Shown: positions 1 through 5,362 of the stretch, piece by piece | Numbering within the stretch: the stretch's first letter is position 1 | How the letters are laid out: each line of letters opens with the position of its first letter | Source of the DNA: Chloroflexota bacterium | GTDB taxonomy: Bacteria > Chloroflexota > Dehalococcoidia > DSTF01 > RBG-16-68-14 | DNA: 9,233 bases | NCBI GenBank assembly: GCA_022563135.1 | Contig: JADFNZ010000062.1 | Span: 1-9,233 of the forward strand | Direction of reading: 5' to 3' | Made by a program: the position numbers and the translations under genes | The notes under the pieces: generated by a model | What the model was told of the DNA's origin: nothing | Database searches by the model: none | What the model saw: only the letters and a program-made list of their open reading frames with translations

Positions 1-422
1 CCGATCCCGTGGAGCTCGGCAAGCACTGCATGGCGAACAACGACGCTGAGTTCGCGGGCAAGGTGGAGCAGGGCGACTTCATCGTCGCCGGCGTGAACTT
101 CGGCTGCGGCTCATCGCGGGAGCACGCGCCGATCAGCATCCTCGGCGCCGGCGTGAGCTGCGTCATCGCCAAGAGCTTCGCGCGCATCTTCTTCCGCAAC
201 GCGATCAACCTCGGCCTGCCCGTGCTCGAGAGCCCGGAGGCGGTCGAGGCGATCGCGGCGGGCGACGAGCTGGAGGTCGACCTCTCGAAGGGGACGATAC
301 GCAACCTAACGACGGAGCAGCTCTTCGAGGCGAAGCCGTTTGAGCCGTTCATGATGGAGATCATCGAGGCCGGCGGGCTCGTCGAGTACACGAAGCGCCG
401 CCTCGCGGCGCAGAAGGGGTAG
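1..422 (+). CDS. leuD: 3-isopropylmalate dehydratase small subunit (LeuD/IPMI swivel domain), 5'-truncated by window edge
   Basis: Small (swivel) subunit of isopropylmalate isomerase. With the [4Fe-4S] large subunit LeuC it converts 2-isopropylmalate to 3-isopropylmalate in leucine synthesis, and related enzymes also isomerise citramalate for isoleucine. The key motif GCGSSREHAP is encoded near 103-132 and holds the serine/arginine pair equivalent to the catalytic serine region of aconitase. It is followed by a segment typical of the short archaeal-type LeuD proteins (CVIAKSFARIFFRNAINLG). The reading frame is open back to the window edge (Asp-Pro precede the GTG at 9). Family members are about 160-170 residues with an N-terminal strand ending near a DTD motif, so roughly 25 residues are missing and the GTG at 9 is not the real start. 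The gene ends in TAG, 4 bases before the next ATG. Assignment as LeuD rather than homoaconitase small subunit is supported by the nearby cimA but not proven. Confidence 0.93.
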   Translation, partial: DPVELGKHCMANNDAEFAGKVEQGDFIVAGVNFGCGSSREHAPISILGAGVSCVIAKSFARIFFRNAINLGLPVLESPEAVEAIAAGDELEVDLSKGTIRNLTTEQLFEAKPFEPFMMEIIEAGGLVEYTKRRLAAQKG

Positions 423-426
423 CGCG

Positions 427-597
427 ATGTCCGAGGAGCGACCGAAGGTTAGGCCCAGCTTCAGCGCGGTGCGCGCGAACTGGCGCAGCTCCGACCTGCC
501 GTTCTTCGGTAAGATTGGGGCCGCGTTCCGGAACAGCCTGACCAAGATCCGCAAGCGTGACAACTGCTGCGGCAACTACGGCGAACCCGGCTGCTGA
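427..597 (+). CDS. Small conserved-looking Cys-motif protein, 56 aa, unknown function
   Basis: This short gene starts with ATG 4 bases after the leuD stop and has a good ribosome binding site (AAGGGG at 414-419, 7-base spacer), so it is probably co-translated with leuD. The product has a polar N-terminus (MSEERPKVRPSF), a central part with aromatics and basics (NWRSSDLPFFGK and AFRNSLTKIRKR) and the C-terminal end DNCCGNYGEPGC. That tail has three cysteines (residues 47, 48 and 56) with glycines and a proline, which suggests metal or cofactor binding or a redox role. No membrane segment or signal peptide is seen. I recall similar small proteins ending in a CCGNYGEPGC-like tail in Chloroflexota, but could not check this. 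Real coding is supported by the spacing, the ribosome site and the non-random tail. Function is not known; a role linked to the iron-sulfur dehydratase LeuCD is speculation from position. Confidence 0.72.
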   Translation: MSEERPKVRPSFSAVRANWRSSDLPFFGKIGAAFRNSLTKIRKRDNCCGNYGEPGC

Positions 598-611
598 GCG
601 ACCGAACCACC

Positions 612-630
612 GGAGCCCGGTTCGGGCTCC
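612..630. terminator. Strong hairpin between convergent genes (possible bidirectional terminator)
   Basis: Perfect inverted repeat GGAGCCCG / CGGGCTCC, an 8-bp stem with a 3-base loop (GTT). It sits in the 60-base gap between the stop of the small Cys protein (597) and the stop of the oppositely oriented TPR gene (658). Position and symmetry fit a terminator serving both strands. No U-tract follows on either strand, so efficient intrinsic termination is uncertain. Confidence 0.5.
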
Positions 631-657
631 AGCGAAGAAGCAGAGGACTAGCGCGCT

Positions 658-2469
658 CTAGCTCTTAGCGTCAGACTCCTCGCCGACGATCTCCACAAAC
701 CGCGGATCGTCGCGGATGTTGTCGAAGTCCGGCTCCGTGCGTGCCACGGCCCGCCAATAGGTGTCTGCTTTCACTGAGCGGCGCAGATCTACCAGCGCCT
801 GTTCACCATTTGCGAAGACTGCAAGCATACGCGCGCGATGGTAATAGTCAGAATCATCTTGTTGTTCTCGTTTTAGGGCGCGCTCGTATACGGCGCGGGC
901 GTCTTCCTCTCGTGCTGCATGAGCGAGCGATACCGCCAGGCTGTAGACGGCTTGGTGGTCCGGCTGCAGGGACAGCGCCTTCTCATAGGCCTCCACTGCC
1001 TCATCGAAGTGCCGTAGGCGGTCGAGGCCTCGCCCCCGGCGGTGGTGGTTATCTGCGCTGTTCGGCTCAAGCTCGGCTGCGCGCTCGAATGCCTGGAGCG
1101 CCTCCTTGTGCCGGCCCAGGTGCGTCAGCGATTCGGCCCGGTTCGCATGCGCCGTAGCGTAGCCGGGCCTCAGCTCGATTGCGCGATCGAAGGCTTCTAC
1201 AGCCTCCTTGTACCGGCCTAAACCGTCTAGTGTGAATCCACGGTAGTTAAGCGCCGCTGCGTCGCCCGGGGCCAGCATGATCGAGCGGTCAAGCGCCTCC
1301 AGGGCCTCCTCGAACCGGCCAAGGCGACTTAGCGCGGCTCCCTTATGAAATTGAATTATCGCGCTGTTAGGCTCCATCCTCAGCGCATCATCGTACGCCT
1401 GAAGCGCCTGCTTATAGTCACCGGCGAAGTAGTAGGCATCACCGCGCTTGTTGATCTCTTCCGCGGTCTCCTTACCTGGGGCAGTCTCCTCGAGCCGCTC
1501 CAGACGCGTCAAGAGCTCCTTCAGGTCTTCCCGTTGCTCACTCGAGACCTCTTTTGCAACCGTGAGTGGTCCCACTGGCACCGCATCCTCCAACCGCCCT
1601 CTTAGGAAGTCTACATACTCTGGGTTTTCTCTCAGGCTGGGATCGATTACTTCCGGAAACTTTACCGCTCTATCTAGCAGATCAAGATATTCATCTTGCG
1701 CTGCTCGAAGCCTCGCCGCTAGTTCCGCCTGGCTCTCCTCATTCCGCTCTCGCCCAAGCGCCGTCAGCGCCTCCTCCAACCGGCCGAGCCGGCTTAACGC
1801 GGCGCCCCTATTAAGATGACTTCTGGCGCTGTCAGGCTCCAAGCTCAGCGCTTCATCGTACGCCTGAAGCGCCTGCTCGTACTCACCTGCGAAGAAGTAG
1901 CCATCACCTCGGCTGTTGATCTCTTCCGCCGTCTCTCCGCCCGGAGCAATCTCCTCTAGCCGCCTCAAACGTTTCAGGATCTCCAGCACTCGCGCCCGCT
2001 CTTCGCTGGTGGCCTCCTTCGCCTCGATGATCGGCCCCTCTGGAACCGAATCCTTCAACTCGCCCTTGAGGAGTTCCAAAAATCTGGGATTCGTCAGTAG
2101 GCTTGGATCGAAGGTTTCGGGTCTACTTACGGCTCTATCCAAGAGACCCAGGTACGCATCTTCGGCATCTCGGAATCGTGTGCTTAGGAGGTCCTTACGG
2201 TCCCCATCCTCCTCACGGCCTAAGGCCTCATGAGTGGCTCGCGTGCGTGTCTCGTATAAGTTGTGATGAACGGCCCAGAGGTCTTTTTGCTCCACGCGCT
2301 CAGCCTTGCGCAGATCCGCAATCTCCGTCTGCAGCGCCACTTGCCCTTTATGCACTTCCTCCCGGTCTTGTTGCATTTGATCAAGCAGCCTTCGTACGGC
2401 GACGATTACCGTACCGATTACGGTCAGAACGCTGACCACAGCGCCTGCGATAGCGATCGTTGTATCCAT
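658..2469 (-). CDS. Membrane-anchored TPR-repeat protein with internal tandem duplication
   Basis: 603 residues. An N-terminal hydrophobic segment (residues about 3-25) is followed by a charged, coiled-coil-like stretch (about 27-65), so this is probably a single-pass anchored protein with a large soluble part. Two copies of a module follow, residues 98-240 and 253-395: a helical region of about 75 residues that I do not recognise (LLDRAV, DPSL, NP, VP.GP, AKE), then TPR units. Full 34-residue TPRs lie at about 181-214, 336-369, 370-403, 404-437, 438-471 and 472-505, with degenerate ones at 215-241 and 506-540. The C-terminus (EPDFDNIRDDPRFVEIV) is the kind of closing motif common in bacterial TPR proteins. 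The ATG at 2469 has a GGAGG site with a 9-base spacer. TPR arrays bind proteins, so a scaffold or complex-assembly role is inferred; no catalytic domain is visible. GC is lower and codon use more mixed than in the flanking leuD and cimA. Confidence 0.9.
   Translation of the reverse strand: MDTTIAIAGAVVSVLTVIGTVIVAVRRLLDQMQQDREEVHKGQVALQTEIADLRKAERVEQKDLWAVHHNLYETRTRATHEALGREEDGDRKDLLSTRFRDAEDAYLGLLDRAVSRPETFDPSLLTNPRFLELLKGELKDSVPEGPIIEAKEATSEERARVLEILKRLRRLEEIAPGGETAEEINSRGDGYFFAGEYEQALQAYDEALSLEPDSARSHLNRGAALSRLGRLEEALTALGRERNEESQAELAARLRAAQDEYLDLLDRAVKFPEVIDPSLRENPEYVDFLRGRLEDAVPVGPLTVAKEVSSEQREDLKELLTRLERLEETAPGKETAEEINKRGDAYYFAGDYKQALQAYDDALRMEPNSAIIQFHKGAALSRLGRFEEALEALDRSIMLAPGDAAALNYRGFTLDGLGRYKEAVEAFDRAIELRPGYATAHANRAESLTHLGRHKEALQAFERAAELEPNSADNHHRRGRGLDRLRHFDEAVEAYEKALSLQPDHQAVYSLAVSLAHAAREEDARAVYERALKREQQDDSDYYHRARMLAVFANGEQALVDLRRSVKADTYWRAVARTEPDFDNIRDDPRFVEIVGEESDAKS
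1075..2176 (-). repeat. Tandem intragenic duplication, 465-base period, inside the TPR gene
   Basis: The repeat includes the two module copies plus the downstream TPR array. The copies encode residues 98-240 (about 2178-1750) and 253-395 (about 1713-1285) and align without gaps at an offset of exactly 155 residues. A hand alignment gives 89 identities in 143 positions (about 62%). At DNA level 1379-1412 and 1844-1877 match at 33 of 34 bases, exactly 465 bases apart. The duplication joins inside a TPR: the second TPR of copy one breaks off after LTALGRE and runs through a short linker into copy two. This shows an in-frame tandem duplication inside one gene rather than independent repeats. Confidence 0.85.
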
Positions 2470-2513
2470 GAGAACCAGCCTCCGTCCGCCTCAGTCGAAG
2501 AATTTGTGCGCCT

Positions 2514-2519
2514 AGTATA
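2514..2519 (-). promoter_or_regulatory. Candidate -10 element for the TPR gene
   Basis: On the minus strand the hexamer TATACT lies 45 bases upstream of the TPR gene ATG and would give a leader of roughly 38 bases containing the GGAGG site. No convincing TTGACA-like -35 is seen at 16-18 bases. This is an AT-rich spot in a GC-rich region, but the call rests on one hexamer. Confidence 0.35.
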
Positions 2520-2638
2520 CATCAGCCTGCGTACCTTAGGGCCTCCCCTACTGCCTACGCTGCAACCGATGTGCTATCGTGAATTTCAGATGAACGTACG
2601 CTCGTCCTTCGCGGCGATCCGAATGGAGATATGCTCAA

Positions 2639-2659
2639 GCCCCCGGCTCCGCCGGGGGC
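2639..2659 (+). promoter_or_regulatory. cimA leader hairpin 1
   Basis: Perfect 9-bp inverted repeat GCCCCCGGC / GCCGGGGGC with a 3-base loop TCC, all G-C pairs, about 87 bases upstream of the cimA start. It is followed at once by GC-rich sequence and not by a T-tract, so it looks more like a structured 5' leader than a simple terminator. Because the flanking genes are divergent, no upstream plus-strand gene needs terminating here. Confidence 0.55.
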
Positions 2660-2660
2660 G

Positions 2661-2691
2661 GGCGATTGGCGTCGCCTCCACGCCCATCGCC
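2661..2691 (+). promoter_or_regulatory. cimA leader hairpin 2 with anti-Shine-Dalgarno loop
   Basis: Inverted repeat GGCGAT-T-GGCGT / ACGCC-C-ATCGCC: 6 bp, one T/C mismatch, then 5 bp, closing a 7-base loop CGCCTCC. It starts one base after hairpin 1. The loop bases CCTCC (2675-2679) are exactly complementary to the GGAGG ribosome site of cimA at 2730-2734, and a G-U pair can extend this. A loop-to-ribosome-site contact (pseudoknot) that blocks translation is therefore possible. Pairing is read directly; regulation is inference. Confidence 0.5.
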
Positions 2692-2699
2692 TAACACGC

Positions 2700-2719
2700 G
2701 CGGCCCAAACTGCGGCCGC
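2700..2719 (+). promoter_or_regulatory. cimA leader hairpin 3
   Basis: Inverted repeat GCGGCC / GGCCGC with an 8-base loop, between hairpin 2 and the cimA ribosome site. At 6 bp it is weaker than the two before it and could be chance in GC-rich DNA. It would bring the loop of hairpin 2 closer to the ribosome site if all three form. Confidence 0.35.
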
Positions 2720-2729
2720 ACTACCCCAC

Positions 2730-2735
2730 GGAGGT
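2730..2735 (+). promoter_or_regulatory. Ribosome binding site of cimA
   Basis: GGAGGT with a 10-base spacer to the ATG at 2746. It fixes the cimA start, and it is the possible target of the CCTCC loop in leader hairpin 2. Confidence 0.75.
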
Positions 2736-2745
2736 AACCCACGCC

Positions 2746-4326
2746 ATGCAGGTGCAGCTCTACGACACCACCCTCAGGGACGGCGCCCAGATGGAGGGCA
2801 TCTCGCTCTCGGTCGAGGACAAGCTGAAGATCACGGCCAAGCTCGACGAGTTGGGCATCCACTACATCGAAGGCGGCTGGCCCGGCTCCAATCCGAAGGA
2901 CGTCGAGTTCTTCGAGCGGGCGCGGTCGCTCACCCTCAAGCACGCGAAGCTGGCCGCGTTCGGCAGCACCCGTCGCGCGGGCGGCAGCTTGAAGGACGAC
3001 GCGAACCTGCGCGCGCTGCTCGATGCGCAGACGCCCGTCGTCACGATCGTCGGCAAGGCGAGCGACGTGCACGTGCGCGACATCCTGGGCACGACGACCG
3101 AGGAGAACCTGGCGATGATCGCCGACTCCATCCGCTTCCTCAAGGAGCACGACCGCGAGGTCTACTTCGACGCCGAGCACTTCTTCGACGGCTACTTCTC
3201 GGACGAGGACTACGCGCTCCAGTGCCTCAGGGCCGCAGCCAACGCCGGGGCGGACGGCGTGGTGCTCTGCGACACAAACGGCGGCACGATCACCTCGACG
3301 CTGATCGAGGCGGTGCGGGCGGCGCGCGCCGCAGTCTCCACGCTCGTGGGCATCCACACGCACAACGACGCCGGACTCGCCATCGCGAACTCGCTCGTCG
3401 CCGTGCAGGAAGGCGCGTCGCAGGTGCAGGGCTGCATCAACGGCTACGGCGACAAGTGCGGTAACGCGGACCTGGTCAGCGTCATCGCCAACCTGAAGCT
3501 GAAGATGGGCATCGACGTGGTGACGGACGAGCAGCTCGCCCACCTCACCGAAGCTTCGCATTATGTTAATGAGATCGTGAACTTCGTCCCCAACCCCTAC
3601 CAGCCGTACGTCGGCACGAGCGCCTTTGCCCACAAGGCCGGCCTCCACACAGACGGCGTGGTCAAGGACGCTTCGTCCTACCAGCACATAGCGCCGGACG
3701 TTGTCGGCAACGAGCGGCGGATGCTCATCTCGGAGCTCGGTGGCAGCCGCGGCCTGCTGGAGAAGGTGCGCGACGCCGGCATCGACGTCGAGATGGACCG
3801 CGACGGCGCTCGACGCCTGCTGGAGACGATCAAGGAGCAGGAGAGCCACGGCTACCAGTACGAAGGGGCGGAGGCCTCGTTCGAGCTGCTCGTGCGCCGC
3901 TCCGTGGCCGGCTACCAGCCACCGTTCGAGCTGGACGACTTTTGGATCGTCGAGCGGCGGGCGACTCGCCCCGGGGACCACGGCCGCGAGATGCAGGCCG
4001 AGGCGATGGTCAAGATCCGCGTTGGCGACGAGATGTTCCAGACGGCGGCCGACGGCAACGGGCCGGTCAGCGCGCTGGACGCCGCTGTTCGAAAGGCGCT
4101 GATCACGTCGTACCCCACCCTCGCCGCCGTCAAGCTGGTCGACTACAAGGTGCGCATCATCGACTCCGCGGCCGGCGCCGGCGCCTCCGTGCGCGTCCTC
4201 ATCGAGTCGACCGACGGCGACCACCGCTGGCGCACCGTCGGCGCCTCGACGGACATCATCGAGGCCTCGTGGCTCGCCCTGAACGACGCGCTGGAGTACT
4301 GGCTGCTGAAGCGCAAGGTGGGGTGA
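2746..4326 (+). CDS. cimA: (R)-citramalate synthase
   Basis: DRE-TIM metallolyase that condenses pyruvate with acetyl-CoA to (R)-citramalate, the first step of the threonine-independent route to 2-oxobutyrate and isoleucine, in the cytoplasm. The 526 residues match the usual length of the CimA family. Visible motifs are DTTLRDG (7-13, with metal and catalytic Arg11/Asp12), GGWPGSNPKD (43-52, typical of CimA rather than LeuA), LCDTNGGT (174-181), the metal-binding HTHND (204-208), GYGDKCGN (233-240) and AFAHKAGLHTDGV (293-305). Residues from about 390 form the C-terminal LeuA-type regulatory dimer domain, where isoleucine normally acts as feedback inhibitor. The start is set by GGAGGT 10 bases upstream. 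The nearby leuD fits, since LeuCD can also isomerise citramalate. Homocitrate or isopropylmalate synthase are less likely given the family motif. A 638-codon open frame on the opposite strand is a GC-rich shadow. Confidence 0.95.
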   Translation: MQVQLYDTTLRDGAQMEGISLSVEDKLKITAKLDELGIHYIEGGWPGSNPKDVEFFERARSLTLKHAKLAAFGSTRRAGGSLKDDANLRALLDAQTPVVTIVGKASDVHVRDILGTTTEENLAMIADSIRFLKEHDREVYFDAEHFFDGYFSDEDYALQCLRAAANAGADGVVLCDTNGGTITSTLIEAVRAARAAVSTLVGIHTHNDAGLAIANSLVAVQEGASQVQGCINGYGDKCGNADLVSVIANLKLKMGIDVVTDEQLAHLTEASHYVNEIVNFVPNPYQPYVGTSAFAHKAGLHTDGVVKDASSYQHIAPDVVGNERRMLISELGGSRGLLEKVRDAGIDVEMDRDGARRLLETIKEQESHGYQYEGAEASFELLVRRSVAGYQPPFELDDFWIVERRATRPGDHGREMQAEAMVKIRVGDEMFQTAADGNGPVSALDAAVRKALITSYPTLAAVKLVDYKVRIIDSAAGAGASVRVLIESTDGDHRWRTVGASTDIIEASWLALNDALEYWLLKRKVG

Positions 4327-4327
4327 G

Positions 4328-4825
4328 ATGTCCGCGCTGGAGCAGATCCGGGCGCTCTTCGAGTACAACGAGTGGGCGAACAAGCACCTCCTAGAGACGG
4401 CGTCCGCCCTGAGCGAAGATGAGCTGGTGCGAGACCTGGGAGCGAGCTTCGGCGGCGTGAAGGAGAACCTGCAGCACACGCTAGCCGCGCAGGTGCTCTG
4501 GCTGGCCCGCTGGGCGAAGCATAAGCCCGCGGGGCTCTTGGCGCCGGACAAGAGTCAGACGCTGCCGGCTATGCGAGACAGCTACGGCGCTTCGCACGAC
4601 GGCCTGCGGCAGTTTGTGGAAGCGCTGACTGAGACAGACCTCGCGGGCACGATCTCTTATGTCGACACTCGCGGCGCCGAGCAGGAGCGGGTGCTCTGGC
4701 AGGTTATGCTCCACGTCGTGAACCATGGCACCCATCACCGGGCGGAGACGGCGCTGCTCCTCACGTTGCTCGGTCACGCACCGCGCGAGCTCGACTACGT
4801 GTTCTTCGAGCTAGAGCGGGCGTAG
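4328..4825 (+). CDS. DinB-family protein (putative metal-dependent hydrolase or thiol S-transferase)
   Basis: 165 residues with the four-helix DinB/YfiT fold pattern. It opens with a LFEYNEWANKHLL segment typical of the family. The likely metal ligands are His50 (in NLQHTL) plus His133 and His137 in NHGTHHRAE, the usual H...HxxxH arrangement. Members use a divalent metal, and some act as thiol-dependent S-transferases for bacillithiol or mycothiol; the substrate here cannot be told. The ATG lies one base after the cimA stop (TGA-G-ATG), with GGTGGGG just upstream inside the cimA end, so translational coupling is likely. Despite its name, the family has no established role in SOS mutagenesis, and this is not the polymerase DinB. 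No pathway link with CimA is known to me; the pairing may be only transcriptional. Confidence 0.88.
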   Translation: MSALEQIRALFEYNEWANKHLLETASALSEDELVRDLGASFGGVKENLQHTLAAQVLWLARWAKHKPAGLLAPDKSQTLPAMRDSYGASHDGLRQFVEALTETDLAGTISYVDTRGAEQERVLWQVMLHVVNHGTHHRAETALLLTLLGHAPRELDYVFFELERA

Positions 4826-4846
4826 CACAGCCGAGGCACGGTAGCG

Positions 4847-5362
4847 ATGGATGTCGCCTTCCGCCCGATGACGCGGGCCTATGCTATCGAGATTGCGAAG
4901 TGGCGGTACGAGGAGCCCTACGCGCTCAACGACCCGGATTCGGACGGCATCCCGGCTATGCTCGATCCCGCGAACGCGTACCATGCGATGTTCTCCGACG
5001 GGGGCGATCTGATCGGGTTCTGTTGCTTCGGTCGAGACGCGCAGGTACCCGGCGGCGACTATCCGGAGAGCGAAGAGACGCTCGACATTGGCGCCGGAAT
5101 GTGGCCGGAGCTCACCGGCAAGGGTGGGGGCAACGATTTTGTCGCCTCGATCCTGGAGTTCGCCTGCGAGGAGTTCTCTCCGGCTGCCTTTCGTGTCACC
5201 ATCGCGACGGTCAATGAGCGCGCGCTGCGCGTCTGGGAGAAGGCTGGCTTCGGGCGAACGCAGACGTTCCAGGGCCAGACGAAGCGGGGCCAGCACGAGT
5301 TCGCGCAGTTGATCAGGCGGGCAGATGCTGAAATAGCGTCGGCGAGGAGCCCGGGCGACTAA
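4847..5362 (+). CDS. GNAT-family N-acetyltransferase
   Basis: 171 residues. The GNAT core is seen as a strand with LDIGAGMWPELTGKGGGNDF (79-98), where the TGKGGG part is the acetyl-CoA pyrophosphate loop (Q/R-x-x-G-x-G type), then a helix SILEFACEEF. Next comes the motif-B strand and helix ATVNERALRVWEKAGF (120-135), typical of RimJ/RimL-like and small-molecule acetyltransferases. The acceptor (protein N-terminus, amine or antibiotic) cannot be predicted. It starts 21 bases after the DinB stop with a weak GAGG site and probably closes the cimA-DinB-GNAT unit. Its TAA stop overlaps the TAG stop of the convergent histidine kinase. An acidic-aromatic N-terminal region (YEEPYALNDPDSDG) probably shapes the acceptor site. 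Confidence 0.88.
   Translation: MDVAFRPMTRAYAIEIAKWRYEEPYALNDPDSDGIPAMLDPANAYHAMFSDGGDLIGFCCFGRDAQVPGGDYPESEETLDIGAGMWPELTGKGGGNDFVASILEFACEEFSPAAFRVTIATVNERALRVWEKAGFGRTQTFQGQTKRGQHEFAQLIRRADAEIASARSPGD

Noticed and set aside
306..575. Minus-strand frame of 89 codons over the leuD end and the small Cys gene
   Set aside because: It is antisense to two well-supported genes and its protein is Arg/Leu-rich with no family character.
2590..2694. Possible leader peptide (34 codons from ATG 2590, or 23 from ATG 2623) before cimA, as in amino-acid attenuation
   Set aside because: It has only a few scattered Ile/Val codons and no run of branched-chain codons, no ribosome site, and no T-tract after the hairpins.
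2635..4551. Open frame of 638 codons on the minus strand across cimA and the start of the DinB gene
   Set aside because: It is a mirror of GC-rich cimA codons; the translation is low-complexity, rich in Val, Arg, Ala, Asp and Leu, matches no family I know, and lies opposite an unmistakable enzyme gene.
4328..4825. Reading the DinB gene as DNA polymerase IV or an SOS gene
   Set aside because: The length, the His-rich NHGTHH motif and the four-helix pattern fit the DinB/YfiT metalloprotein family, which is unrelated to polymerase IV; no LexA-like box was seen.
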